From: JAUVZL01 sp965603515
GTDB lineage: Bacteria; Hydrothermota; Tepidihabitantia; SM23-42
Length of the DNA: 60,882 nucleotides
Reading direction: 5' to 3'
NCBI GenBank assembly: GCA_965603515.1
Contig: CBFDDH010000012.1
Coordinates: forward strand, 1 to 60,882
In this document: positions 9,230-19,409 of the stretch, in pieces
Layout of the letters: each line of letters starts with the position of its first letter
Numbering within the stretch: the first letter of the stretch is position 1
The notes under the pieces: model-generated
The model's input: the letters and a program-made list of their open reading frames with translations, nothing else
Database searches by the model: none
What the model was told of the DNA's origin: nothing
Program-made: the position numbers and the translations under genes

Positions 9230-9541
9230 ACTTACCTCCTTTTTGATTACAGTTGGTGGGTTGATATTGCTGATGCTGACCAATGCCGAAGGTCTCGTCG
9301 TAGATCTCGAAGGTAATGAGAGGAACAAAGTGAGAGGCAATTTTTTAAGCCTGTACTGAGTTCATCAAAGTGCAATTTCTTCATCTGCGAAGCAACCGTT
9401 TTTCCTTTTCTCCACCTGCCTTCATAGCGACAGCATACGGGGTTTCTTAGAAAAGGTACTGCCATTTTTCATTTCTCTTTCTAGCCTCTGGTATCTTTCT
9501 GGTATAGTGTCCAGTATTCAGCATCCGTAGTTACTGTGCGA

Positions 9542-9781
9542 TCAGGCGGTGCGCAAAAAAGCGATCAATTCTGCGAGTTTTTCCAGAGGCACTTTTAATA
9601 TGCCAGGATGATAAGAGATCGATCTGACATATAGCGTCTTTTGTCCATCCTTATTGTGATAATAGAATTCATAAGACGGCGTTTCAAAAGGCAGCTTTGC
9701 AGCATCTTGCGGTACGATGTTCTGTGCAGGGGTTTTTGATGTACCTTGTGCTCCTTCTTTTATCAAACGATCTTTTGCCAT
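9542..9781 (-). CDS. Small hypothetical protein (79 residues)
   Basis: There is a good ribosome site (AAAGGAG) before the ATG, and a weak promoter (TTGTGG, 16-bp spacer, TATAAT at 9804-9831) just upstream. The C-terminal half (EFYYHNKDGQKTLYVRSISYHPGILKVPLEKLAELIAFL) looks like a small alpha/beta fold. There is no signal peptide. I do not recognise a family. Confidence 0.65.
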   Translation of the reverse strand: MAKDRLIKEGAQGTSKTPAQNIVPQDAAKLPFETPSYEFYYHNKDGQKTLYVRSISYHPGILKVPLEKLAELIAFLRTA

Positions 9782-9908
9782 AAAACTCCTTTCTTATATA
9801 TATATTATAACTATCTGGAGTAAATCCACAAGGGGGGTATTTTAGGCTTAAATATGTTTAAGTGTTGACACACTGGCAGTGCGAAAATGACAAGCAGACA
9901 TCCATTTA

Positions 9909-9936
9909 TTGACATGCAATTGTGCAGATGTATAAT
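9909..9936 (+). promoter_or_regulatory. Sigma-70-type promoter with extended -10
   Basis: TTGACA (9909-9914), a 16-bp spacer ending in TG, and TATAAT (9931-9936) precede the gene at 9964, which has the ribosome site CGGAGG. Confidence 0.88.
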
Positions 9937-9963
9937 TATTAGTCAAAGCTAATCGGAGGATTT

Positions 9964-11469
9964 ATGAATAGAAGAAAATTCTTGAAAGTACTCATAGCCA
10001 GTGGTGCTGGTGCAGTATTCAGCAAAGCACTCGCTCAAAAAACAACTTCAAGGACCGCCGGGAAAAGATTTTTGCCGCCCATGCAGGTTAATGCATACTC
10101 CACTGAAATCGTTTTAAATACACGCCGTTCTTACCACTCGGGCTATAGTGGAACACTATCCGATCAAATCCTTGCCAATATCCTTTGGGCAGCCGCACAG
10201 GCACCTTTAATAGGAACATCGCGCACCATCTACGTTGCGCGTCCCGACAATGTCTACTTGTACGACCCGGCACAACATGATATCTTTCTGCACACAGCGG
10301 GTAATCATCTTTCCGAATCAAACCTTGCTTTTGAAGTCGGTGTGGCATGCGATCTGATCGAAGACGCGGGAACCGCATTACAGTTTGCGCATCTCGCCTC
10401 ACATTCCTTTTGGACAAGTTCTGCGAATCAACCGACCTGTTGTCCAAAGGAAAGCGGCAGGACTAATGCAAATAATACCTGGAACCCTGGTTCGAGCATC
10501 CACATGGTGAATTGTTATGGGCACCGGAATGTCAGTGGCATTACTAATGAGCTTGTTGCCGTATCATCAAACAGCACACTACCTGATCCATCTACTGAAG
10601 GCACCGTGCTGCTTGAAAATGCACTGGCTAATCTCATTTATGGCGACCAATTCTCAAGCATTGAATTGAACCTTGACCAACTATCCCAGCTTGCCTGGGC
10701 TTCGTACGGATGCAACCCCCACTATGCTTATAATGGCAAAGCTGGTCTTACTGCAGCGTCGGCAGTTGCTTCCTATTATCTCACCGGACGCATCTATATT
10801 GTCCGTTCAGAAGGCGTTGAACGATACCACATACGTCTGCCTTCTGGTCAGGAGACTACGCGTGACCACCGAATTGAAACGGTTACCAGCGGCGATCGAA
10901 GACCACAACTCAGAAGCGCCATTGCCCGCCTGCCTCAATCAGCACCAGATTATTTTGTATTCTGTTGCGAAAGCACGAGCCGTTACGAGATGCTTGAAGC
11001 CGGTTACTGCGCAGCGAGCGCCCTGGTGCAGGCAAGTTCGATAGACTTACAAGGGTATTTCACGGCTGATTTCACGCCAGCCGAACGGACCGCGATAATA
11101 AATTCCTTGTCAATTCCTGGCACAGACCTTCCGCTCTTCATCTTTTCAGCAGGTCAACCAGAAATTGGGATCAATGAAAATTCAAAAGCTGGGTTGATCT
11201 TTATTGACGCCAAACCCAATCCATTCAGAGAAAAAACCGTCATCACATATGATCTACGCGCACCGAGCCACGTGAAAATAACAATCTACGATTCACCAGG
11301 CAGACAAATTAAAACACTGGTCAACAAATATCAAAAGCAAGGTGACCATGCAGTATCCTGGGATGGTACAGATATGAAAGGTCTGAGCTTACCCGATGGT
11401 CAATACTACTATATTGTACAGTCAAACCAGACAAGGTACCGGAAAAAAATCGTAAAATTAGGCGGATAA
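9964..11469 (+). CDS. Tat-exported nitroreductase-like protein with C-terminal sorting domain
   Basis: The 501-residue product starts M-N-R-R-K-F-L-K followed by a hydrophobic stretch and A-L-A-Q, a twin-arginine signal peptide that suggests export after folding, usually with a cofactor. Residues about 50-130 (RRSYHSGYSGTLSDQILANILWAAAQAP ... RTIYVARPDNVYLYDP) match the SagB-type nitroreductase start, and the fold continues to about residue 270. The family usually binds FMN. A cysteine-rich middle (Q-P-T-C-C-P) and a last 80-residue FlgD/Por-type domain (AKPNPFREKTVITYDL, IYDSPGRQIKTL) follow. Tat export plus this sorting domain is an unusual pairing. The substrate is unknown. Confidence 0.75.
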   Translation: MNRRKFLKVLIASGAGAVFSKALAQKTTSRTAGKRFLPPMQVNAYSTEIVLNTRRSYHSGYSGTLSDQILANILWAAAQAPLIGTSRTIYVARPDNVYLYDPAQHDIFLHTAGNHLSESNLAFEVGVACDLIEDAGTALQFAHLASHSFWTSSANQPTCCPKESGRTNANNTWNPGSSIHMVNCYGHRNVSGITNELVAVSSNSTLPDPSTEGTVLLENALANLIYGDQFSSIELNLDQLSQLAWASYGCNPHYAYNGKAGLTAASAVASYYLTGRIYIVRSEGVERYHIRLPSGQETTRDHRIETVTSGDRRPQLRSAIARLPQSAPDYFVFCCESTSRYEMLEAGYCAASALVQASSIDLQGYFTADFTPAERTAIINSLSIPGTDLPLFIFSAGQPEIGINENSKAGLIFIDAKPNPFREKTVITYDLRAPSHVKITIYDSPGRQIKTLVNKYQKQGDHAVSWDGTDMKGLSLPDGQYYYIVQSNQTRYRKKIVKLGG

Positions 11470-11482
11470 TAATACGCTGCCC

Positions 11483-13237
11483 TTACTCCAACAGGATGAT
11501 CTTACGTTCGCACACCGGTAGTTTTTCATTAGTATAGACAAGAAAATAATTCCCAGCCGGGAGAAGAATTCCGGTGTCGTCCTTCCGGTTCCAGTAGATC
11601 TCTGATTCCTGCTCAGCAAATTCAAGCGTGCAAACCTTCCTCCCTGTTATGTCAAAAATGCGCAAGAAACCGGTTGCCTGTGAATTCGACCGATGAATCC
11701 ACAAACCATTTGATGCTGGATTAGGTCTCAACGAGATTTCTCCGGCATGGTGTATTTGTGCTGGTCTCTCGTATATGCTTACTGGATCAAACTCATACGC
11801 GCCAATATCATAACCAGCGCCTTGAGGTCGGGGATTGCCGTCATAGTCTTCAGTTGATGCATTATTCGATGTACCTGCATCGATGCAGGCACTGCCGGCG
11901 AGCAAGTGAAGATCTTCACTGTCTGGTTCGGCAAAACCTGGTACCGAATCAATATTATTCGACTGACCAGATGCTATTTCCCAGGCAGCAAGGCTGCTGT
12001 ATGATATACCATCCCACCGGTATTTGTCGGTCGGGTCCTCAGCATAGAAATCATTATATTCGATATGGTGACCGCCAGCACCAACTGCAGCCGGGAAAAC
12101 ATTGATACAAGCAAAACCGAGATTACAGTCAATCGCATTATTGATCACGGTATTGCCGCTACCATCAAGAAGCGCGATTCCAGCCATGCCAAAATTGATC
12201 CCACTATTGTGGCGGATGATATTATCACTGCCCCGGAGTGCAAAAAATGGTCCGAAAATGTACTCGGAACCGGTTTTGAAACCGATATTATTTTCAATAA
12301 GGCAGGAATCTGAATTATAGGTCAGTGGACCCAACCACATGTGAGCGCCATTGCCACCCCAACCATCACCCAAATCAATCCTCGTGAACTTGTTTCTTTT
12401 AATCGTTGTTGAATGGGAACGGGCAAGTTCAATGCCGCCGTGTCCATTATCCCAAAATAGACATTGCTCAATAAGACAATTGCACGAATAGTTTGTGAGA
12501 TAGATACCGGTTACGAAACTGCTGTACAGCTTGAGATTCCTGAACTCGCAGTTGTTGGAACCTATGGAGTGAATAGCATTGTCATTGTAATCACGAAAGA
12601 GCAAGCCATCAACGACCTGGTAGTCTTCACCACCATCCAGATCAAAACCCTTACGCCGTCGACCAATAACCATCTGATAATCATTCGGATCATAACCCTG
12701 GCCTAAATCGTGCACGTATACGTACATAGTATAAGGTGGTCCCATGCCAGCCGAATCATTCATGTAATACTCACCCGCTTCGTCAACCTCAGCTATGCTC
12801 AGACACATTGCATAGTTCATCTTTGCGCCATCCTGAAGCACGGTCCCGCCTAAATTGCCAGCTGGATCCCGAGATGACGAAAACCGTGGGGACGGTGTGA
12901 AATTAACACTTGCCATATGGCGATTGCCAGTATCTATCACCCAACCAGTAACCTCTTCTCCACCCTCAACGATTACTTCTTCACCATTATAATTCGCATA
13001 AGTTATCATTGCACCTGGATTACCTGAATTGACCGGATTAATACTTTCTTTATAAATCCCGGCGCGGATAAGAACCGAATCACCAGCGACCATGGTGCTT
13101 GCTGCTCTGCTAATAGTCTGCCATGGCGCATCAAAAGTCCCAAGCGAATCATCATTGCCCCATGGTGCAACATAATAAGTGGTCGCATTGAGCAGGGTGA
13201 AAAAACACAGCGAAAACAATACAAGATATCTTTGCAT
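11483..13237 (-). CDS. Secreted right-handed beta-helix protein with sorting domain
   Basis: The start is the ATG at 13237 after GGGAGG. The signal peptide (residues about 1-18, ending L-L-N-A) is followed by TTYYVAPWGNDDSLGTFDAPWQTISRAAS, the typical opening of pectate-lyase-like parallel beta-helix proteins. Helical turns run to about residue 420 (SIGSNNCEFRNLKLYSS, NYSCNCLIEQCLFWDN, NVIRHNSGINFG style repeats). The last 85 residues are the FlgD/Por-type domain (RPNPASNGLWIH, IFDITGRKVCTL, AGNYFLVY). It could bind or degrade polysaccharide, but no catalytic residues are recognised. Confidence 0.82.
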   Translation of the reverse strand: MQRYLVLFSLCFFTLLNATTYYVAPWGNDDSLGTFDAPWQTISRAASTMVAGDSVLIRAGIYKESINPVNSGNPGAMITYANYNGEEVIVEGGEEVTGWVIDTGNRHMASVNFTPSPRFSSSRDPAGNLGGTVLQDGAKMNYAMCLSIAEVDEAGEYYMNDSAGMGPPYTMYVYVHDLGQGYDPNDYQMVIGRRRKGFDLDGGEDYQVVDGLLFRDYNDNAIHSIGSNNCEFRNLKLYSSFVTGIYLTNYSCNCLIEQCLFWDNGHGGIELARSHSTTIKRNKFTRIDLGDGWGGNGAHMWLGPLTYNSDSCLIENNIGFKTGSEYIFGPFFALRGSDNIIRHNSGINFGMAGIALLDGSGNTVINNAIDCNLGFACINVFPAAVGAGGHHIEYNDFYAEDPTDKYRWDGISYSSLAAWEIASGQSNNIDSVPGFAEPDSEDLHLLAGSACIDAGTSNNASTEDYDGNPRPQGAGYDIGAYEFDPVSIYERPAQIHHAGEISLRPNPASNGLWIHRSNSQATGFLRIFDITGRKVCTLEFAEQESEIYWNRKDDTGILLPAGNYFLVYTNEKLPVCERKIILLE

Positions 13238-13355
13238 TATACCTCCCACCCACATTGAGTTGAAACATGATCAAAACTATGTTACTGATTTGAATCTATT
13301 GCATGAGTGGTGCGGTGTTTAAACCGCACCACTCATTTCATTGAGCAATATTCAA

Positions 13356-14699
13356 TTATCTTATCTTTATGGCCTTGAACTCATCTCCTTGAGCAGTCTT
13401 TACAAAATACACGCCTTTACCAAGTGTCTGGCAATCGAATGATCCGGTATGGGTGGTACCTAATCTGCGTCCTGATACGTCAAAAACAGAAACCTCAATA
13501 CCTTCTGCATTCTTGAGCTGTATTGTCTTTGTGACAAAAGCAGATACTAAGGATATGTTTGACGTAATGTGCTCAGTTGATTCTTCGATACCTATGATCT
13601 GCACATCAAGGTTACCATAAATATCATATTGAGTACCACGGTATTCAGACCATACATTGAGGTAACAATTATCAGCACCAGGAACCACGTCGCCATAATA
13701 ACAAGCATATGAAGATTGAGAAATCCGGAAAGCCGGTTCTACTGGATTGCCCGATGTGTCGTACTTACGACCCCAGACCTGATATGTACCAGTTGTATTT
13801 GTGACATAGGTGATGATGTAGTTATAACCGTCATACTTAACACCCAACGAGTTATAATAGTATGCGCCAGTAGCAATGGTGAATGGTGAGCCGATCAGAG
13901 TACCGTTACTTGCAACGAGCTGACCGCGTACCAGCGAACCAGTACTTACGTATTCTACCCAAACCGCAAGATAGTGTACACCGCTCCATACAAGACGCGT
14001 ATTGTACACCATGGTGCTTGCAGAAGCCACCCTTACCGTATCAGTAAGAGAACCATCAGTATTTATGAAACGTCCGGTTACTGCATAGGGTGCAGAAGCG
14101 TAACCCCAGATAACGAAGAACCTGGTTCCGCAATAAGCGAGCGATGGTTGATACTGGTAAGTTGATGTTGCAGGACCAACTGCGATGCCGGTTGGATCAA
14201 GCACTGTACCCTGGGGATTGACCCGAGCTGCGTAAATCCTGTAGTATGAACCGCCCCGATTATCTGACCACGCCACCATATAGTTGTTTGAGCCAAATTC
14301 AACATCTGGATACATTTGTACGCCCGAGGCGCTTGATATGCTGAAAGAATTTATTGTATCACAGTCCGAAGTGACACGCACTCCGTAGATATTGCCGGCA
14401 CTTCAGCAACTATCGCGGGACACGACAAGGAAATTCGCACCATCATACGCAGCCGAAAGTTCATACCCGGTTTGGCGTCGGAAAATCTGCTTTCCATCAG
14501 GATCAAGAACTGTGCCGTCAGTTGCTACACGCGCTCCATATATGGAGTAATCCGGTGCATAGTGACGCCGGTCTGACCAGAATACATAGTACTGTCCGTT
14601 TTCATACAGCGGACAGGGATAGTATTGACTCAGGCTATTAGTGCAGATGGGAAAGTCAGCGTTGATGAGGTATAAAGACATTATCATAATAAGACCCAT
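13356..14699 (-). CDS. Secreted propeller-like protein with sorting domain and one in-frame UGA (codon 99)
   Basis: A ribosome site (AAAGGAGG) and a perfect promoter precede the ATG at 14699. The signal peptide is M-G-L-I-M-I-M-S-L-Y-L-I-N-A. Repeats of the kind VFWSDRRxxxxYSIYGARVxxDGTVLDPxG recur before and after the TGA at 14405-14403 (context D-S-C-UGA-S-A-G-N-I-Y-G-V-R-V), so both halves belong to one protein of 447 residues. The last 75 residues are a short sorting-type domain (VSVFDVSGRRLGTT, GKGVYFVKTA). A second start at the GTG at 14381 is possible but would give a protein without a signal peptide. Cysteines are frequent. Confidence 0.75.
14367..14385 (-). promoter_or_regulatory. 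SECIS-like stem-loop after in-frame UGA
   Basis: On the minus strand, a 7-bp stem (CGGAGUG with CACUUCG, one G-U pair) closes loop CGUGU. The loop begins 25 nt after the UGA and has G at its second position. Confidence 0.4.
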
Positions 14700-14764
14700 A
14701 GCTTTTCCTCCTTTCTTATTCTACAGAGGATACTGTCCTCCCTTATATATTATCTATATATAAA

Positions 14765-14792
14765 ATTATACAAATAATATCTGTTCTGTCAA
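14765..14792 (-). promoter_or_regulatory. Sigma-70-type promoter, perfect boxes
   Basis: Read on the minus strand: TTGACA (14792-14787), a 16-bp spacer, and TATAAT (14770-14765). It drives the gene starting at 14699. The rest of the 14700-15023 gap holds only low-complexity tracts of the type TACTGCCT-rich; I see no gene in it. Confidence 0.88.
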
Positions 14793-15023
14793 GTGACTTA
14801 AGTTTAGTAAATTACAAAGAATCCACAGTCTCAATTTGAGTGTTCTAGTGCCTACTATTTACTGCCTGGTCCTTACTGTCTCAATGGCAAAACCCTGTAC
14901 CAGGGTGTCATGAGTAAGGTCAACCGCCGTCACACCCGGTCATTGATATCAACAAGTACAACATAAACAGTAGAATCCAGAGCTTACCGAACCCGCATAA
15001 CCACTGATTCGCCCTGGAGATCA

Positions 15024-15695
15024 TCAAGCGGGTTTTTCGTCTTGCACAGCAGGTGCTGTTGCTGGGGCGGTTTCGGTTTGACCTAACAATTTACGATAGA
15101 CAAAAGCAATAGCCAGCAACGTCGTCGGTATCGTCGCAAACAGTCCAATGAACAAACAGAGAAATCCAAGAATATTGATGCCGGTCATAACAAGACCAAA
15201 CCCGAGTAATTGCCATTTAACTGTATCTGTCATCTGAGCACTTTTCTTGAGCGCCTGGACCGGTCCGAGTTTCTGATCAACAATGCAGTACCCAAACCAC
15301 TGATACTTGATCGCCCAGTATATGCCCGGGACGACCAAGAGGATAAATCCGGCAACCACGATCAGACCATAGAGTATAGAACCTCCGACAAAACGCCAGA
15401 AACTACCTTTGAAATTGAAGAGTTCTTTGAATTCAGGTTTTTCCTTATTGAGAAAGATCAAAGCGATCTTAATGAGTCCAATCGAAATAATTGCACGCGC
15501 AACACCAGCAATGATATTGAAAACAAAACCAAGTAGACATGGATCTGGCTTGTTTAAGTGATCCGCGATATTGCTCGGAATGCCGACGATCAACCCGGCA
15601 ACAATGATGATGCCAACAAAAAACCAGAAATTGGCTTTCATAATATCCCAACCGTATTTTATCGCTTCTTTGTTTGAGAAGTTCTTTTTCTCCAT
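15024..15695 (-). CDS. Multi-spanning membrane protein, DUF975-like
   Basis: The 223-residue product starts with a short cytoplasmic segment (NFSNKEAIKYGWDIMKANFWFFVG) typical of the DUF975/glycerophosphodiesterase-membrane-domain group. About five or six hydrophobic segments follow, with the family pattern LLVVPGIYWAIKYQWFGYCIVDQKLGPVQALKKSAQMT in the middle. The tail is rich in alanine and proline. The gene ends in a tandem TGA TGA, which shows that TGA is an ordinary stop here. The function of the family is unknown; a role in envelope stress or secretion is a guess. Confidence 0.75.
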   Translation of the reverse strand: MEKKNFSNKEAIKYGWDIMKANFWFFVGIIIVAGLIVGIPSNIADHLNKPDPCLLGFVFNIIAGVARAIISIGLIKIALIFLNKEKPEFKELFNFKGSFWRFVGGSILYGLIVVAGFILLVVPGIYWAIKYQWFGYCIVDQKLGPVQALKKSAQMTDTVKWQLLGFGLVMTGINILGFLCLFIGLFATIPTTLLAIAFVYRKLLGQTETAPATAPAVQDEKPA

Positions 15696-15711
15696 ATAAC
15701 CTCCTTTGAGT

Positions 15712-17457
15712 TCATTTAAGTTTGATGATCTTTACCGTCTTTAAGCCATCGATCTTGATAAAATAAATACCCGGTGCCATATTATCAGCAGTTATTTCCC
15801 GACCAGCAATGTCGAAAAGTTTATAGTCTATATTCTCGGGTAAATCAAGTGGACCGCTAAAAACAGTAGGGAGCTGCAATTTTGTAGGGGCTTGTGACGA
15901 AGATTCTTCAATAGACAGATAAGGTACAACCTCAAAAAGAGAAACACTTGCCGGTTCAAAATCCATGGTTAAGTAACTCCAACCTGTACGTATGCTGTCC
16001 GGCACAGAGGTACCCTGATTTTCTATACCGGTTGTACCATTGTATGGTGCATTGATCGGGGCATTATTAGTGATATTATACAGGTGATAAAACTGTACTG
16101 AGTCTTCGAGCTGCATAGTCATTGCATATGTCGAATCAAGCGTTTTGTTAATGACCATGAGTACGTACTTATTATCGGACGACCGTTTCGATGCCCAGCA
16201 TTCAATGCCGTAGCCAGTATTCTTGTGGTCAGAAAACGCATATATCAATGTATCGCCAAAATACGTATTATATAGTTCAAGTACATATGAAGGCATACGT
16301 CTGCTAACTGAGTCTCCTCGAATAATTCCGAAGTAGGGAAAATCTGACGGGTTATCAGGATTTCCATCATGAATACTGTAAACACCAGCCATCTTAAGTC
16401 CCGTATGCATAAAGTGACCTATGCAGTCGGCAATAAATAGACCGGTCAAATAATTCCACCATAAGGGATCCGGGACCATGATTATCCCTGAATTGTATTC
16501 AAGGATAACAAGTTCAATATGCGGCGCGCCGATCGCATCCAAAGAATCGCGGTACATCTGAACCACTGCCTCAGCCGGGTATATAGTATCGGTACCACTG
16601 AGCCATTCAATATAATCAGTGGTGTCTGCAATCGAATCCCACGCACTGCTGGCATAGTAGTGTATATCAAGATAATCGATCAGATTGATATTAGGCTCGA
16701 TCACCGGTCGAATCCATGAAGGCGCGCCGGCAATTGAATAGATGAATTCAAGCGGAATCGGACTCGCATCTTCCATAGCACTTACATAGACCGGGATAAG
16801 ATTGGCGAAATCCTGGGGTGTCCAAAAAACAGAATCCTGCCATGACCAGTTGGCAAAAGGTACGCCGAAATGTCGATAAAAAGTCCAATACGTCCACGGC
16901 GGTGTAGGCCATTGCCAGCCAGCAATATCAGGTTCATTGCCGAGACTCCAGATGCTTACATTATACGGTTCAGGATGCCCGCGCTGTGCACGTAATTGGC
17001 CCATCGGAGTTGTAGTGTCACCATTAACATACTCAACCATACGACTGGCAAGACCAGTATCAACAACCTGCATATTCACGGTCAGAATCGGCTCTGCATT
17101 TATCACCTCGCATAGTCTTAAAAAACTATCAATACCAAAATTGACCGAATCCTGCAACATGAATGTATCGATAAAATCAATGTAGAATACACCACCCAGA
17201 GAATCTGCCTCCCAGTCAAGATATTCAGCCGCGATACCACCGAATCTCAATAATGAGGGTTTTGTCGCGGCGATCAAGGGTCGGGTTTCAGCGAGTGGTG
17301 AAAAACAAGAGGACATTTCATCACCTGAGCCAAAAACAAAAGGTGAAATAGCGATATTCTCTGAATCAGGGCGGACAATGATGTTACCCGGTATTTGAGC
17401 GTATAAGAGTATGCAGTAGGTACTAAGTACTAAGCAGCAGTGGATCGTGCATTTCAT
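15712..17457 (-). CDS. Secreted GH51-like (alpha-L-arabinofuranosidase-type) glycosidase with sorting domain
   Basis: The signal peptide is M-K-C-T-I-H-C-C-L-V-L-S-T-Y-C-I-L-L-Y-A-Q. Residues about 25-70 (IIVRPDSENIAISPFVFG ... PSLLRFGG) resemble the GH51 start. The predicted acid/base is in S-L-G-N-E-P-D near residue 170 and the nucleophile in V-I-L-E-Y-N-S-G near residue 318, as in clan GH-A. The last 60 residues are a short sorting domain (YKLFDIAGREITADNMAPGIYFIKIDG). It overlaps the preceding gene as ATGA at 17457, so the two are translationally coupled. The substrate is inferred as arabinose-containing polysaccharide only from the family resemblance. Confidence 0.72.
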   Translation of the reverse strand: MKCTIHCCLVLSTYCILLYAQIPGNIIVRPDSENIAISPFVFGSGDEMSSCFSPLAETRPLIAATKPSLLRFGGIAAEYLDWEADSLGGVFYIDFIDTFMLQDSVNFGIDSFLRLCEVINAEPILTVNMQVVDTGLASRMVEYVNGDTTTPMGQLRAQRGHPEPYNVSIWSLGNEPDIAGWQWPTPPWTYWTFYRHFGVPFANWSWQDSVFWTPQDFANLIPVYVSAMEDASPIPLEFIYSIAGAPSWIRPVIEPNINLIDYLDIHYYASSAWDSIADTTDYIEWLSGTDTIYPAEAVVQMYRDSLDAIGAPHIELVILEYNSGIIMVPDPLWWNYLTGLFIADCIGHFMHTGLKMAGVYSIHDGNPDNPSDFPYFGIIRGDSVSRRMPSYVLELYNTYFGDTLIYAFSDHKNTGYGIECWASKRSSDNKYVLMVINKTLDSTYAMTMQLEDSVQFYHLYNITNNAPINAPYNGTTGIENQGTSVPDSIRTGWSYLTMDFEPASVSLFEVVPYLSIEESSSQAPTKLQLPTVFSGPLDLPENIDYKLFDIAGREITADNMAPGIYFIKIDGLKTVKIIKLK

Positions 17458-19403
17458 TTTATCTTGACTACCTTGATCGTTTCTTTACCATCTATCTTGA
17501 CGAAATATATCCCAGGAATAAGCCGGTCGGCGCGGACTTCCCTGCCCACAGCATTAAAGATCTTGTAGTTCCTATCTAACAGTAATTGTAGTGGACCGCT
17601 GAAAACAGTAGTTTCAAAACCATGTTTGATATCGGCTTTAGAACCGTGTTCTTCAATACCGGGCAGACCGCCGAACAATTCATCCCATGAATAGAAATGC
17701 TTATGACAAAGATGCGCACCCTGATTCCTGGCTGCATAGCTTACCCCAATACACGGCCAGCCAGGGTGTTCAACAATGATATTTGGCCGAAATACCATTG
17801 ATTGCACAGTGCCTGCATAATACCCCCAACCGGCAACTGCGTTCTCAATCGCGATGGCGCGTTGTGTGTCCAGATGCAGATCGTCATTGAGCGAATCCGC
17901 CATGATTTGGTAGCGAGAGCAGTATACTGGAGCATAGAGCACGCGCTCATGATTGGTCACACAAAGGTTCCAGTCAGAATTTATCTGCGGGGCAATAGCA
18001 TTATCGTCTACCAGGCGCAAGGAATCACTAATATTGTTTATTTCTAAAATACCCGCAGGAACAGAATGGCTTGCGTCATACAGCGAAAAAAGATGGACAT
18101 CCCAACATGTCAGGCTTGTCGAATCATAAATCGCCTGTTTGAGATCAAAGATGTCATTAACACCGTTCGAATCCAAATCTACTGTTTCGATCGCATTACG
18201 GCAAGATAATGTGAACGCCGCCAAGGAATTCGCTGGTATATAAGTTGTATCACGATTATACCCATAATCACAGCAAAGACCCACACCATGTTCGTTCACA
18301 CCTGAAAGGCAACCAAAGATACCAGCCATTGTAATTGAAATGAAGTTCTGTTCATCAGGTAAATCAGGTGCGTGGGCAATGATCACACTGGTATTACCAA
18401 GGGATGTATATTGCCCAGTCGAAAAGTCCAGGTCACGAGCTATGACCAATCCACCTTGCAGAGTATCATCATTTGAAGTGGATTCGCCCCAGCCTGAGAT
18501 ACTTGAACAACCGAACAAATTAAAATCACATAGTGTATTAAGACATAGCAAATCTTCAACCGTAACTTCTCTACCCAATCCAGGGTGATACATGTCAACA
18601 CCTTTGGCAAGAGAGCCATCGTACATACCTTGAGCCTCATCCTGGTATTTCTGCAGCGTGAAGAAACGCAGCCGGAAATAAGGTAAGGCAGCATTTTCGT
18701 ATTCAATTAGCGACATCAGGTGGAAACTTGTATTACCAATGGCAAAACGGATCAAGTTCGCCATTGCCTCTTCGCCGAGCAGATAACCATGCGCATAACC
18801 CATTTGATAGTGACTGCCCCAGATCAATAGATATTTCTGCGAAGGCGGACCTTTGACCCTTAACCGACCATTGCAGATAAATGGCTGAGCCGTGATATTG
18901 GGGAGCGTGACTTGGTCAAGCCATGTCTGATCACTGCCTTGCATGCCACGGATGCGAAAAGCGACGTATATCGGAACTTCAGTGTATGACGCCAAACTCA
19001 CTGATTCTTGAATCCATGATGTCTCAGCAAGAACAATAGTCTGAAGCAAATTAAAATTACGCATGTCGGGCGGCGATGATGCAGTAACCATAATATCAAG
19101 GCTGCAGCCGCTTGTGGATGTCGCCTTGCACCAGAAACTCATTAGCGTATCATTTGCTCCAGCTTGAGGTAGAATCTGCGGGCTTATTAGGTAATCTAAG
19201 TTCGTAAAGGTCAAACCAGTATATGCTGTATCAGCGTAACAAGTGGCTGAGTTATTCCCCGTATACCCAACCGCGATATCGCGATGCCAAAATGCGTCAA
19301 GGCAATCCTCATTGACAATTATCCAATGGTCAGGTGGAAAATAATCCTGCGTCTCAAAACTCTCAGTCCATGCAGCATGTAAAAATAATACAATTATTAA
19401 CAT
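17454..19403 (-). CDS. Secreted C45-like Ntn hydrolase with MAM-like and sorting domains
   Basis: The 649-residue product starts with a short signal peptide (M-L-I-I-V-L-F-L-H-A-A-W). Residues about 15-165 are a jelly-roll domain of the cleaved-adhesin/MAM kind (ESFETQDYFPPDHW ... FRIRGMQGSDQTWLDQVTL). Residues about 185-560 resemble acyl-CoA:6-aminopenicillanate acyltransferase (peptidase family C45). The candidate nucleophile is the first Cys of F-G-C-S-S-I-S-G-W near residue 299, followed by GGLVIARDLDF. The family usually self-cleaves before that Cys. A short sorting domain ends the protein. The gene is predicted to be leaderless (ATG six bases after the -10 box). Confidence 0.7.
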   Translation of the reverse strand: MLIIVLFLHAAWTESFETQDYFPPDHWIIVNEDCLDAFWHRDIAVGYTGNNSATCYADTAYTGLTFTNLDYLISPQILPQAGANDTLMSFWCKATSTSGCSLDIMVTASSPPDMRNFNLLQTIVLAETSWIQESVSLASYTEVPIYVAFRIRGMQGSDQTWLDQVTLPNITAQPFICNGRLRVKGPPSQKYLLIWGSHYQMGYAHGYLLGEEAMANLIRFAIGNTSFHLMSLIEYENAALPYFRLRFFTLQKYQDEAQGMYDGSLAKGVDMYHPGLGREVTVEDLLCLNTLCDFNLFGCSSISGWGESTSNDDTLQGGLVIARDLDFSTGQYTSLGNTSVIIAHAPDLPDEQNFISITMAGIFGCLSGVNEHGVGLCCDYGYNRDTTYIPANSLAAFTLSCRNAIETVDLDSNGVNDIFDLKQAIYDSTSLTCWDVHLFSLYDASHSVPAGILEINNISDSLRLVDDNAIAPQINSDWNLCVTNHERVLYAPVYCSRYQIMADSLNDDLHLDTQRAIAIENAVAGWGYYAGTVQSMVFRPNIIVEHPGWPCIGVSYAARNQGAHLCHKHFYSWDELFGGLPGIEEHGSKADIKHGFETTVFSGPLQLLLDRNYKIFNAVGREVRADRLIPGIYFVKIDGKETIKVVKIK

Positions 19404-19409
19404 AATACA

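Noticed and set aside
9247..9465. 72-residue minus-strand ORF upstream of pcm
   Set aside because: It has no ribosome site and lies in a dispersed repeat tract (also near 55710).
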